Source: Oscillospiraceae bacterium (GTDB lineage Bacteria > Bacillota > Clostridia > Oscillospirales > Acutalibacteraceae). Taken from it: DNA of 64,000 nt. Positions 32,596-41,669 of this stretch are shown here, piece by piece. How positions within the stretch are numbered: the stretch's first letter is position 1; the number at the start of each line of letters is the position of its first letter. The stretch lies in contig SVPL01000008.1 of assembly GCA_015065925.1 (NCBI GenBank), forward strand, positions 1-64,000, given 5' to 3'. The notes below the pieces were generated by a model, which saw only the letters and a list, made by a program, of their open reading frames with translations, was not told where the DNA came from and made no database searches. The translations under genes and the position numbers were made by a program.

Positions 32596-35067
32596 ATGAA
32601 ATATAATTTTGGCGGATTTACAGGCAAGGGTAATGAAGCTCTTTGCAACGCTATTTCGTCAGCAGAGCAGCTTGGACATACCTATGTGGGAAGCGAACAT
32701 TTATTGCTTGGTATTTTAATGACAAGCGGTTCGGTTGCTTGTACTTTGTTAGAGGAAAATAACCTTGAATTGGCAAGCGTCCAAAGGGCTATCACAAGGT
32801 TTGCCGACCGTGGTATTCCCACCAAATTATCCCCCGAGCATCTAACTCCGCGAGCAAAAAGAATTGTGGAAAAATCCATTATCAGCGCAAAACAACTGGG
32901 CAAGCAGGCGGTGGGCACCGAGCATATTTTGCTTGAGCTTTTAAGCGAGGGCGATAACTATGCCATACGGGTTTTAAACGAACTCGGTGTTGATATTCCA
33001 AAGGTTGCTACCAAACTTTTGGACATTGTAGGAATGGGGGATATTGCCTCTGATGACCATAAAGGCTCTAATTCTCAGTCGGTAGGGGGAACAGGTTCAA
33101 AGGGTAAAGGCTCTACCAAAAATTTAGATAAATTTGGTCATGATTTGACTGCTGATGCAAAAAACAACAAGCTGGACCCCGTTATAGGTCGTAGCGAAGA
33201 AATTGAAAGGGTAATTCAAATTCTTTGCCGCCGTACCAAAAATAATCCCTGCCTTATCGGTGAGCCGGGTGTTGGTAAAACCGCCGTTGTAGAAGGGTTG
33301 GCTCAGCGAATAGTAGATGGTAAGGCACCTGATATTCTTAAAAACAAAAGGGTAATAACTCTGGATTTAACAGGAATGGTTGCAGGTACAAAATACCGCG
33401 GCGATTTTGAGGAGCGTATTAAGGGAATTATTGATGAAGTAATAAAAAATGATGATATAATCCTTTTTATTGATGAGGTTCACACCATAATCGGCACCGG
33501 TTCGTCGGAAGGCTCAACCGATGCGGCAAACATTTTAAAGCCTTCCTTGGCGCGCGGCGATTTACAGGTTATTGGAGCCACCACCCTTTCCGAATATCGC
33601 AAAAACATTGAAAAGGACTCGGCTTTGGAGCGTCGTTTTCAGCCCGTTACGGTGGGGGAACCCAACGAGCAGGATGCAATTAAGGTTTTAATGGGACTCC
33701 GTGACCGCTACGAGGGACATCATAAGGTAAAAATCACCGATGGAGCCGTTGAGGCGGCGGTTAAACTTTCCTCTCGCTATATAACCGACCGCTATTTGCC
33801 CGATAAGGCTATAGATTTAATAGATGAGGCAGGCTCCAGAGTGCGTCTTGTAACATCTGCCGAGCCTGATGAAATTAAAAATTTAGAGCAGGAGATTAAA
33901 TCAATTTCGGAAGAAAAAAATTCCTTTATTTCCTCTCAAAATTTTGAAAAAGCGGCAGAGCTAAGAGATAAGGAAAAGGAACTCACCGAAAAGCTTAAAG
34001 AGCAAAAAGAAAAATGGCAGACCGAAAATAAGGGTTACACAGGCACCGTTACCGAAAAGGAAATTGCCGATATTGTATCAAACTGGACGGGTATTCCTAC
34101 AGGACAGCTCACCGAGGAGGAAAGTCACCGTTTGCTCAAAATGGAGGATATTCTTCATAGCAGAATTGTGGGGCAAAACGAGGCTGTAACTGCAGTTTCA
34201 AAGGCAATTCGACGCGGCAGAGTGGGACTCAAGGACCCCAAACGCCCCACAGGTTCTTTTATATTCCTAGGGCCTACGGGTGTGGGTAAAACCGAGCTTT
34301 GCAAAGCGCTTGCCGAGGCAATGTTCGGTAGTGAGGATGCTATGATAAGGCTTGATATGTCGGAGTATATGGAAAAGCACACAGTATCCAGAATAGTTGG
34401 CTCGCCTCCCGGATATGTAGGCTTCGATGAGGGCGGTCAGCTTACCGAAAAGGTTCGCAGAAAGCCCTATTCGGTAATCTTGTTCGATGAAATTGAAAAG
34501 GCGCACCCCGATGTATTTAATATTTTGCTTCAAATTCTGGAGGATGGAATTTTAACCGATTCTCAGGGAAGAAAGGTTGATTTTAAAAACACGGTGGTTA
34601 TTATGACCTCAAACATCGGCGCCCGTCTTATTACCGATAAGAAAACATCCTTTGGTTTTTCTTCGGCATCCGATGCGGAAGAAGCGCTTGAAAGCGATAT
34701 TAAAAATCAGGTTTTAGAGGAGCTTAAAAAACATTTCAAACCCGAATTTTTAAACCGTGTGGACGATACCATTGTATTTAGCAAATTAGGCTTCGAGGAT
34801 ATTAAGAAAATAGCTGAAAATATGCTTGAAAATCTTAAAAAACGACTTTTGGCACTTGAAATAGAAGCCGAATTTGATTTATCGGCAATAGAAGCGGTGG
34901 CAAACGCAGGCTTTGATAAGGTTTATGGCGCCCGTCCTTTAAGACGCGCTATTCAGTCAAAAATTGAGGATGCCCTTAGCGAAAAAATTCTGGACGGAAG
35001 TATAAATAAGGGCGATAAAATCCTCTGTACCCATAATGGCAGCGAATTTCAGTTTGAAACGCGTTAG
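32596..35067 (+). CDS. clpC: AAA+ unfoldase ClpC
   Basis: ClpC, 823 residues, the unfoldase partner of the ClpP peptidase. The N-terminal double Clp repeat (residues 1-145) includes [16 protein letters not shown] and [14 protein letters not shown], with arginine-phosphate sites. AAA1 has Walker [17 protein letters not shown] and Walker [13 protein letters not shown] middle domain with a UVR-like segment ([20 protein letters not shown]) is the McsA/MecA-type adaptor site. AAA2 has Walker [19 protein letters not shown] and sensor motif [20 protein letters not shown] precedes the ATG. Last gene of the ctsR operon; a terminator follows. Confidence 0.95.
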   Translation: MKYNFGGFTGKGNEALCNAISSAEQLGHTYVGSEHLLLGILMTSGSVACTLLEENNLELASVQRAITRFADRGIPTKLSPEHLTPRAKRIVEKSIISAKQLGKQAVGTEHILLELLSEGDNYAIRVLNELGVDIPKVATKLLDIVGMGDIASDDHKGSNSQSVGGTGSKGKGSTKNLDKFGHDLTADAKNNKLDPVIGRSEEIERVIQILCRRTKNNPCLIGEPGVGKTAVVEGLAQRIVDGKAPDILKNKRVITLDLTGMVAGTKYRGDFEERIKGIIDEVIKNDDIILFIDEVHTIIGTGSSEGSTDAANILKPSLARGDLQVIGATTLSEYRKNIEKDSALERRFQPVTVGEPNEQDAIKVLMGLRDRYEGHHKVKITDGAVEAAVKLSSRYITDRYLPDKAIDLIDEAGSRVRLVTSAEPDEIKNLEQEIKSISEEKNSFISSQNFEKAAELRDKEKELTEKLKEQKEKWQTENKGYTGTVTEKEIADIVSNWTGIPTGQLTEEESHRLLKMEDILHSRIVGQNEAVTAVSKAIRRGRVGLKDPKRPTGSFIFLGPTGVGKTELCKALAEAMFGSEDAMIRLDMSEYMEKHTVSRIVGSPPGYVGFDEGGQLTEKVRRKPYSVILFDEIEKAHPDVFNILLQILEDGILTDSQGRKVDFKNTVVIMTSNIGARLITDKKTSFGFSSASDAEEALESDIKNQVLEELKKHFKPEFLNRVDDTIVFSKLGFEDIKKIAENMLENLKKRLLALEIEAEFDLSAIEAVANAGFDKVYGARPLRRAIQSKIEDALSEKILDGSINKGDKILCTHNGSEFQFETR

Positions 35068-35076
35068 TTGTATTAT

Positions 35077-35119
35077 AAAAACACCGCAAAAGCCTTAATG
35101 ACTCTTGCGGTGTTTTTTT
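35077..35119 (+). terminator. Terminator of the ctsR-clpC operon
   Basis: AAAACACCGCA pairs with TGCGGTGTTTT, followed by further T residues. Confidence 0.9.
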
Positions 35120-35140
35120 GCGTCTGATTTTTTACCTAAA

Positions 35141-36613
35141 TTAATTAACCCTTTTTTTGTGATGGTATTTAAAGGGACGACTCCAGGTTTTGGGATTTAA
35201 CAAAACAAGCATTGGCAGTATTTCAAGCCTTCCCGCAATCATATTAAAGCAGAATACAAGCTTTGAAAAATCCGAAAATTCTGAGAAGTTTCCATAAGGT
35301 CCAACCTTGCTAAGTCCGGGACCTATGTTGTTTACGGTCGCTGCAACCGCCGAGAAATTGGTTGAAAAATCAAAATTATCCAAAGAAATAAGCAGAAGTG
35401 AAATAGCAAAGATTGCTAAATATCCCATAAGGAAAATATTTATTGAGCGTACTGTTGAGTGGTCTACCGTTTTTCCTTCGTTTCGCACCTTTTTTATAGC
35501 GCGTGGATGTACAATGCGTGCCAATTCATCTCTTACCGTTTTTGCCATTATGGTAATTCGCGAAACCTTAATACCGCCTCCCGTACTACCTGCACAGGCA
35601 CCTATAAACATAAGGAAAATAAGAATTGTTTGTGAAAAAATAGGGTAAAAAGCGCTGAAATCATAGGTTGCGTAACCCGTTGTTGTTATAATTGAGCCAA
35701 CCTGGAAAAACGCGTGTCGGAAGGCTTCTTCAAATGTGGGGAACAGATATTTGGTGTTAACGGTTATAAGAGCGACCGCAAGAATAATTATGATTGCGTA
35801 CCATCTTGCCTCTTCAAACCTAAGAGCTTGTTTCAGGTGCTTTCGAATAAGTAAAATGTATACATTAAAGTTAACTCCAAACATTATCATAAAAATTCCG
35901 CAAATGTATTGTACATACGGAGAGTATGCGGCAAGTCCCAAGTTTTTTATGGAAAAACCGCCCGTACCTGCTGTACCAAAGGCAAGAGTAACCGAATCAA
36001 ATAGCGGTGTGTTGCCTATTATGAGAAGTATTATTTGCAAAACCGTCATAGCGGCATAAATAATATAAAGCATAATAGAGGTGTCTTTGATTTTAGGAAC
36101 AACCTTGTCTACCTGTGGACCGGGGCTTTCGGCGCGCATTAAATGCATTGTTGCTCCACTTGCAATGGGTAAAACCGAAAGAATAAAAACAAGTATACCC
36201 ATACCGCCTATCCAGTGGGAAAAGCTTCTCCAAAAAAGTGATGCGTGGGAAAGCGCCTCAACATCCGTCAGTATGCTGGAGCCGGTTGTGGTAAAGCCTG
36301 AAACAATTTCAAAAAATGCATCAACAAAGTGGGGAATATCGCCTGTTATAACAAAGGGCAGACAGCCAAAAAGGCTTGCGAAAATCCAACTAAGAGGAAC
36401 CGAAACAAACGCTTCTTTTGCATAAAACACTTGATTTTTGGGCTTTTTAAAGGAAGTAAGCAAGCCAACGGCAAGAGTTATCAGGGCGGCTATTAAAAAT
36501 CCAATATACTGCTTTTCGCCATAAAAAACACCAACAAGAGTGGGCGCAAGCATTAAAATACCCTCAATTTTAAGAACATAGCCTATAATATAAATAATAA
36601 TAGAAAAGTTCAT
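35141..36613 (-). CDS. trkH: TrkH/KtrB-family potassium channel subunit
   Basis: A 490-residue membrane protein with repeated MPM-like units. Selectivity-filter-type segments are visible as GFTTTGSSILTDVE, GTAGTGGFSIKN, GSIITTTGYATYDF and VAATVNNIGPGLSKVG, which supply the TTG/GTGG/TTTG/NNIGPG set of the Trk/Ktr/HKT superfamily. GACAGSTGGGIKVSR marks the second-to-last repeat. It takes up potassium with the neighbouring TrkA ring, whose stop codon lies two bases upstream; together they form a minus-strand two-gene operon. Confidence 0.93.
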   Translation of the reverse strand: MNFSIIIYIIGYVLKIEGILMLAPTLVGVFYGEKQYIGFLIAALITLAVGLLTSFKKPKNQVFYAKEAFVSVPLSWIFASLFGCLPFVITGDIPHFVDAFFEIVSGFTTTGSSILTDVEALSHASLFWRSFSHWIGGMGILVFILSVLPIASGATMHLMRAESPGPQVDKVVPKIKDTSIMLYIIYAAMTVLQIILLIIGNTPLFDSVTLAFGTAGTGGFSIKNLGLAAYSPYVQYICGIFMIMFGVNFNVYILLIRKHLKQALRFEEARWYAIIIILAVALITVNTKYLFPTFEEAFRHAFFQVGSIITTTGYATYDFSAFYPIFSQTILIFLMFIGACAGSTGGGIKVSRITIMAKTVRDELARIVHPRAIKKVRNEGKTVDHSTVRSINIFLMGYLAIFAISLLLISLDNFDFSTNFSAVAATVNNIGPGLSKVGPYGNFSEFSDFSKLVFCFNMIAGRLEILPMLVLLNPKTWSRPFKYHHKKRVN

Positions 36614-36615
36614 AA

Positions 36616-37971
36616 TTACTTCAATATATCTCCTACATCATTAAGCATTTTTTGGCTTGTAACAACAATTATTCTGTCACCCGATGAAATTACACTGTCA
36701 CCGTTGGGAATTGTGAATTTACCGCCGTGAATAATTCCACATATAATAAGATTTTCTTTAAGCTCCATTTGTTGCAAGGGAATTCCAATTACAGGAGCAT
36801 TTTTTCCTATTTTAAATTCTAATGCTTCAACCTTATCCTCAACGAGCTTATAAAGATTTTCCACATTGTTTCCCATTGCATTTTGCTTGGTGCGAACATA
36901 CTGTAAAATAAGCTCGGTGGTAATATCACAAGGGTAAATAACTGTATCTAAATCAAGCTTTGCAATAAGCTCATTAAAGGAGTTGCGGTCGATTTTTGTT
37001 ATGATTTTTGCGCCCGTTATTTCTTTGGCATAAAGCGAGAGCAGAACATTTTCTTCGTCAATTCCCGTAAGGGCTACAAAAGCGTCGGTGCTGTCAAGTC
37101 CCTCCTCAAAAAGAAGGTTTTTATCAGATGCATCACCCAAAATTATAAGAGCGTTTGGAAGCTTTTCGGCAAGCTCATTTGCCCTTGCCTCGTTCTTTTC
37201 AATAATTTTAACCGAAATGCCAACATCCAAAAGCTGACGGGCAAGGTAGTAGGCTATTGTGCCGCCGCCAGCTATCATAACATTCTTAATTCGGCGTGTG
37301 CCTATGCCGATTTTTTTGAAGAAGCCGTGCTCTTTTTTAGGCAGAGTAATAATAGAAGCCTTGTCGCCTGCTTTCAGTTCAAAATTACCTGATGGAATAA
37401 AAAATTCACCGTTGCGCTCAACCGAGCAGAAAAGAACTTCGTTTTCCACCTTATTACGAACATAAATAAGATTTTTACCGTTTAAAAGGGAGTCTTCGGT
37501 GATTTTAAAGGTTAAAAGCTCAACCTTTCCCTTTGCGAATGGGTTAATGTCAATGGCAGAGGGGAAACGCAAAATTCGTGCAATTTCGGTTGCCGCTACA
37601 AGCTCGGGGTTGATTATAAGTGAAAGTCCAATTTGCTCCCTTATAAAATTCATTTCGGTAAGATAAATGGGATTACGCACTCGGGCAATGGTAGAGCAAT
37701 TGCTTTTTTTCTTGGCAAAGAGTGAGCAAAGCAAATTTTGTTCATCCGAGCCGGTTACAGAAATAAGCACATCTGCATCCTCAAGTCCCGCATCTAAAAG
37801 GGCGCTGTAATTCATACCGTCGCCGTTAATTCCCATAACATCATTTCGGTTGCAAACTTCCTTCAAGCGGTCGGGGTTATAATCCAAAACAGTAACATCA
37901 TGCCCCTCAGCGGTGAGGGAGGCGGTAAGACTGGTGCCTGTTTTTCCGCATCCAACAATAATTATTTTCAT
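36616..37971 (-). CDS. trkA: TrkA-type potassium-uptake regulator
   Basis: A 451-residue cytoplasmic protein with two RCK/TrkA_N modules. The first Rossmann motif is IIVGCGKTGTSLTASL near residue 3, the second MIAGGGTIAYYLARQLL near residue 232. Each is followed by a TrkA_C domain (LLTFKITEDSLLNGK and EALEFKIGKNAPVIG). It binds NAD(H) or ATP and gates the TrkH channel encoded next. The ATG start overlaps no upstream gene. Typical full-length TrkA. Confidence 0.94.
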   Translation of the reverse strand: MKIIIVGCGKTGTSLTASLTAEGHDVTVLDYNPDRLKEVCNRNDVMGINGDGMNYSALLDAGLEDADVLISVTGSDEQNLLCSLFAKKKSNCSTIARVRNPIYLTEMNFIREQIGLSLIINPELVAATEIARILRFPSAIDINPFAKGKVELLTFKITEDSLLNGKNLIYVRNKVENEVLFCSVERNGEFFIPSGNFELKAGDKASIITLPKKEHGFFKKIGIGTRRIKNVMIAGGGTIAYYLARQLLDVGISVKIIEKNEARANELAEKLPNALIILGDASDKNLLFEEGLDSTDAFVALTGIDEENVLLSLYAKEITGAKIITKIDRNSFNELIAKLDLDTVIYPCDITTELILQYVRTKQNAMGNNVENLYKLVEDKVEALEFKIGKNAPVIGIPLQQMELKENLIICGIIHGGKFTIPNGDSVISSGDRIIVVTSQKMLNDVGDILK

Positions 37972-38091
37972 TTGCGCATTTTCCTTTTTATTAAAAATAT
38001 AAATTCACAAGGTATAGGTTATTATACTATTATATCACCGCCCACGCTATATATCAAGTATTTTAAAGTTAAATATTTACTCAAAAAACAC

Positions 38092-38120
38092 TTGAAGTGT
38101 AGCGGTTTAAGTGTTATAAT
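38092..38120 (+). promoter_or_regulatory. SigA-type promoter
   Basis: TTGAAG, 17-bp spacer, TATAAT, 31 bp before the start at 38152. May also serve the YebC gene. Confidence 0.7.
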
Positions 38121-38151
38121 AATTTGTAAACCATTTAAAGGAGGGGGAATA

Positions 38152-38829
38152 ATGGCTGGAGAAAATGCAGTAAAGCCGAAGGGGATTAAGGCAAAAATTG
38201 AAAATTTTTGGTATCATTACAAATATCATTCAATTGCAATCTTTATTGTTTTTATAACCATTGCAGTTTCACTTGCTCAGTGTGCTTTTAAGACCGACTA
38301 CGATCTAAAAATAATTGTTGCCACCCGTTCAATGACTCTTTCTACACCTCAAATAGAGGCAATTACTAATGAGCTTAACCGTTATGGCACCGATGTAAAC
38401 GGTGATGGCGAGGTTAATATATTACTTGTAGATTGCACTATTGACGGCAACACCTCCGATTATCAAACTCTGCTTGGTAAACAACAAAAGCTGCAAGCCC
38501 TTTTAATGACCGATATTGAGGCGATGCTATTTTTAACGGATAATGAATGTCTGGAGTGGATAGATAGCCTTAACGAGGAAACCCATTTTATTGAAGATAC
38601 AGGTCTACCCCATAACAATGGTAGAGGTTTTTTGGTGAGTGATACTCACATAATCCAAAACCCAAAAAAGACGGTGGATGCCGAAAAAGGTCTTTTGTGG
38701 CCTGATGATTTATCTATTTGCCGCCGCAAGATAAAGGGTACCGCCTTTGAGGAAAAAGAGGGCATAGAGAAGGCAACCCAACAAGCAGACGCTTTTATTG
38801 GGCGTATTATGGAAAGTAATAAAAAATAG
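38152..38829 (+). CDS. Single-pass membrane protein of unknown function
   Basis: A 225-residue product; ATG at 38152 follows AAAGGAGGGGG, and upstream in-frame codons overlap the promoter and trkA and are rejected. A basic N-terminus and one helix (about residues 33-50, SIAIFIVFITIAVSLAQCAF) anchor it, with most of the chain outside. The segment GTDVNGDGEVNILLVDCTID resembles an EF-hand loop. A second conserved-looking block is TDIEAMLFLTDNECLEWIDS. Similar unnamed proteins occur in clostridial genomes near yebC. No function can be given. Confidence 0.75.
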   Translation: MAGENAVKPKGIKAKIENFWYHYKYHSIAIFIVFITIAVSLAQCAFKTDYDLKIIVATRSMTLSTPQIEAITNELNRYGTDVNGDGEVNILLVDCTIDGNTSDYQTLLGKQQKLQALLMTDIEAMLFLTDNECLEWIDSLNEETHFIEDTGLPHNNGRGFLVSDTHIIQNPKKTVDAEKGLLWPDDLSICRRKIKGTAFEEKEGIEKATQQADAFIGRIMESNKK

Positions 38830-38858
38830 GTCAAAACAACCGAAAGGAAGAATAAATT

Positions 38859-39590
38859 ATGTCAGGACATTCCAAATGGAGTACAATCAAACGCAAAAAA
38901 GAAAAAACCGACCAACAACGCGCCAAGGTTTTTACCAAAATAGGCAGAGAGCTTGCAGTAGTTGTTAAAAACGGCGGCCCCGATCCCAATGTAAACAGCA
39001 AGCTTAAGGATGTTATCGCAAAGGCTAAGGCGGCTAATGTTCCCAACGATAATATCGACCGTATTATTAAAAAAGCGGCGGGAGAAACAGGCGGCAACAA
39101 TTATGAGGACATTGTTTATGAGGGTTACGGTCCTTGCGGTGTAGCCGTTATTGTAGAGGCTCTTACCGATAACCGCAACCGTACCGCAGGTGACCTTCGT
39201 CATTATTTTGATAAGTTTGGCGGAAATATGGGCCAACCCGGTTCGGTTACCTTTATGTTTAACCGTCAAGGTGTTATCACCATTGATGCCGAGGGACTGG
39301 ACGAGGATACCGTTATGGAGGCAGCCTTAGAGGCGGGAGCTGAGGATTTTAACGCTGAGGATGGCGTTTATGAAATCACTACTGCACCTAATGATATGGG
39401 CGCAGTGCGTGACGCTTTAGAATCGGCAGGTTACAGCTTCCTTTCAGCAGAGGTTGCTTATGTTCCTACCACAACCACAGCCCTTACAAATCCTGATGAT
39501 ATAACCAAAATGGAAAAGCTTATTGATATTTTGGAAGAAAATGATGATGTTCAGGATATTTGGCACAACTGGGAAATGCCTGAAGAATAA
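38859..39590 (+). CDS. YebC/PmpR-family protein
   Basis: A 243-residue YebC-family protein. The start MSGHSKWSTIKRKKEKTDQQ is diagnostic, followed by NVPNDNIDRIIKKAAG, VIVEALTDNRNRTAGDLRHY and GGNMGQPGSVTFMF. Members have been described as transcription regulators and, more recently, as translation factors that help ribosomes through proline-rich stretches. Which applies here is not shown by sequence. It lies 29 bp after the membrane-protein gene, with GAAAGGAAG as ribosome binding site, and ends at a strong terminator. Confidence 0.93.
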   Translation: MSGHSKWSTIKRKKEKTDQQRAKVFTKIGRELAVVVKNGGPDPNVNSKLKDVIAKAKAANVPNDNIDRIIKKAAGETGGNNYEDIVYEGYGPCGVAVIVEALTDNRNRTAGDLRHYFDKFGGNMGQPGSVTFMFNRQGVITIDAEGLDEDTVMEAALEAGAEDFNAEDGVYEITTAPNDMGAVRDALESAGYSFLSAEVAYVPTTTTALTNPDDITKMEKLIDILEENDDVQDIWHNWEMPEE

Positions 39591-39612
39591 ATCAAAAATT
39601 CATCTAAAAAGT

Positions 39613-39645
39613 AAGAGGTTTTGCGTTTTTGCAAAACCTCTTTTT
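39613..39645 (+). terminator. Intrinsic terminator after yebC
   Basis: AAGAGGTTTTGC pairs with GCAAAACCTCTT with a T-rich loop and T-tract. Confidence 0.92.
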
Positions 39646-39723
39646 GGTAGGGGGAAATTTTGAAGATAATATGCTAATATCTTAAGTGAAAGACGTTTTT
39701 CAATAAATTTTAAGGAGGACAAA

Positions 39724-41310
39724 ATGCTTAAACTTAAAGATAAAAGCATATCAGCTTATAAAGGGGATTATCGTCCTGTTCAGCTATTTAAAAACGCCCA
39801 AAAGGTTCACGGATTTAATTTGAACGGCGCGTCAAGTGGGGAAAACTCCTTTACAAACACCTATAATGATTATTTAACCATTTATGGTAAAAGTGGTCAT
39901 TTGCAGGGTGTGAACCTTATAGCACCACCCGAAAATATGTATACAAGCTATCCGTCTGATGATCAAAGTGATGTTTATGAGTGCTCCGTAACGGTGAAAG
40001 AGGATGGTAGATTTGATTTTAGGGGAGAAATGGTAACGGGTGAGGAGTTTTCAAAAGTCAAGCTACAACCGGGCACCTACACTGCAAGCGGATGTAGATT
40101 TTTGGAACTTTGGTATGATGGCTGTGATAGCTTTATATCCCTTCCTGCTACATTTACCCTTGAAAAAGAAACAACTGTTTATGCCTACTTTTGGTATATT
40201 GATACTACTGAGCTTGTTTTGGAAAATCAGTATATTCAAATCGAAATGGGTGATACAGCAAGTGAATATTCACCCTATATAGGCAATTTACAGTATCCAC
40301 CATCTATTGATAATATGTGCCCTATTGTATCTTCGGGCGGAAGCGTGAGAGTGGAGGGGGCAAATGTTTTGCCTTCAGATTTTTATGAGGTGGAAACCTG
40401 GAAAACAGTTATAGATCAAGATGGAGGTTTAAGAAAAGTAAAAGATTTGGATTTATTACCTGCAAAATATAATTTTGCATTTAATTTTAAACCACTTACT
40501 ACCGACATTTATCTTTATATCGAAAGGATTGATTCTGAAGGAAACTCAGAAGTAGTAAAACAACCTTTAGTGGGTACCAGTATAAGCAACAGTGTAACCT
40601 TTTTAATAGAAGAAGGCTATAGTTATCGTTTTTGGAGTTGGAAATTCGTAGAAAATATTTCATTGTTTTCTGATTTTAAACTTAGAAAAATTGGCACCCC
40701 ACAAGCCTTTCTTAAGGTAGAGCCCATAATTAATGCTGAAATCCCTGTCCTAAGGGGAATTGAGGTTACTGCGGAGGATAACTATAATTATAGCGAAACC
40801 GTCGGGGAGACTGAACAGTATTATATTTCTGATGTTTTAAAGGGTAATAAAATTATCCGCCATATAGGTGAAAAATTTTTTACGGGTGCTGAGGAGATCG
40901 CGCAGGTTGAGAGCTCAAACGAAAATCTTAATACCTTTACGGTTGATTTGAGTGATATTTTTGAAACTAACCAAAGCTTTGCTCCCGCAGTTTGTAATTT
41001 TTTTAATTTTTTAAGCTTACAAGACGATGAAGTGGAGGGTGCCGTACTCGGAAAGGGCGATAAAAAGCTTTATTTAAATATAAAAAAGAATAAATTTACC
41101 ACTATAAATAGGTTTAAGAATTGGCTTAAAGCACGGTATAACGGCAATAATCCGCTAAAGCTTTGTTATGTTTTGGAAAATCCTGTTACCGAGGAGCTTG
41201 ATGACGAAAAAGCATTAAAATCATATCCTGGATTTACAAGAATTATTGTTGAAAATCAAAATGAGCAAATGCCCTTAGGAACTTCAAAAATCATTAAGAT
41301 TCAAAATTAA
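39724..41310 (+). CDS. Orphan phage-structural-like protein
   Basis: A 528-residue protein with no signal peptide. Its segment YIQIEMGDTASEYSPYIGNL is the phrase found in phage minor tail, tail-fibre and host-specificity proteins of Gram-positive phages (usually QxExGxxATxYEPY), followed by linkers and beta-rich modules such as LQPGTYTASGCRFLELWYDG and KPLTTDIYLYIERIDSEGNS. The C-terminus includes TINRFKNWLKARYNGNNPLK and LCYVLENPVTEELDDE, again phrases of tail proteins. No other phage gene lies nearby. AAGGAGG is a strong ribosome binding site 5 bp before the ATG. Either a domesticated tail module or a prophage remnant. Confidence 0.6.
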   Translation: MLKLKDKSISAYKGDYRPVQLFKNAQKVHGFNLNGASSGENSFTNTYNDYLTIYGKSGHLQGVNLIAPPENMYTSYPSDDQSDVYECSVTVKEDGRFDFRGEMVTGEEFSKVKLQPGTYTASGCRFLELWYDGCDSFISLPATFTLEKETTVYAYFWYIDTTELVLENQYIQIEMGDTASEYSPYIGNLQYPPSIDNMCPIVSSGGSVRVEGANVLPSDFYEVETWKTVIDQDGGLRKVKDLDLLPAKYNFAFNFKPLTTDIYLYIERIDSEGNSEVVKQPLVGTSISNSVTFLIEEGYSYRFWSWKFVENISLFSDFKLRKIGTPQAFLKVEPIINAEIPVLRGIEVTAEDNYNYSETVGETEQYYISDVLKGNKIIRHIGEKFFTGAEEIAQVESSNENLNTFTVDLSDIFETNQSFAPAVCNFFNFLSLQDDEVEGAVLGKGDKKLYLNIKKNKFTTINRFKNWLKARYNGNNPLKLCYVLENPVTEELDDEKALKSYPGFTRIIVENQNEQMPLGTSKIIKIQN

Positions 41311-41358
41311 TTAACAAAAGGGAAAAATAATTAATTTTCAATTTCCTATTTTCAATTT

Positions 41359-41431
41359 TTGAAACGCCACGCGTTTCAACCTAAATTTATCGGTTTAGTT
41401 ATCTAGCATCTAGTGTCTAATATCTAACCTC
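41359..41431. repeat. Composite intergenic repeats
   Basis: A TTGAAACGC/GCGTTTCAA hairpin (41359-41379), the AATTTATCGGTTT core, and a tract of TCTAGCA, TCTAGTG, TCTAATA and TCTAACC units with 7-bp period. The same modules occur at 30.1 kb in a different order. Confidence 0.5.
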
Positions 41432-41532
41432 TAAAATGGGGAAGAAGTGAAAAAATTATGGCTTCTTCTCCATTTATTTTCAACTAATTTTTCTGATTTT
41501 ATAAAATTTTGGAGAGTCTGTATTTTTTTACA
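41432..41532. repeat. Repeat family B, copy 2
   Basis: Hairpin AAATGGGGAAGAAG with CTTCTTCTCCATTT, then ACTAATTTTTCTGATTTTAT, AAAATTTTGGA, GTCTGTATT and TTTTACATCCC. Same order as at 3571 and 62304. With 41359-41431 it fills most of the gene-free stretch 41311-41669. Confidence 0.8.
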
Positions 41533-41606
41533 TCCCCTTTTTGATATACATAAATTTTAAAATATGAAATCTTGATAAAGCTGTTGTAAAACAAGCCTGC
41601 TTTTTA

Positions 41607-41635
41607 TTGACTTTAAAATATATTTAATGTATAAT
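41607..41635 (+). promoter_or_regulatory. SigA-type promoter for the GH36 gene
   Basis: TTGACT, 17-bp spacer, TATAAT, 34 bp before the start codon. Confidence 0.75.
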
Positions 41636-41669
41636 ACCTATAGTAATTTGCTTTACGGGAGGCACTATT

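Noticed and set aside
37900..38151. A longer N-terminus for the membrane protein at 38152
   Set aside because: It would overlap trkA and read through the promoter; AAAGGAGG directly precedes the ATG at 38152.
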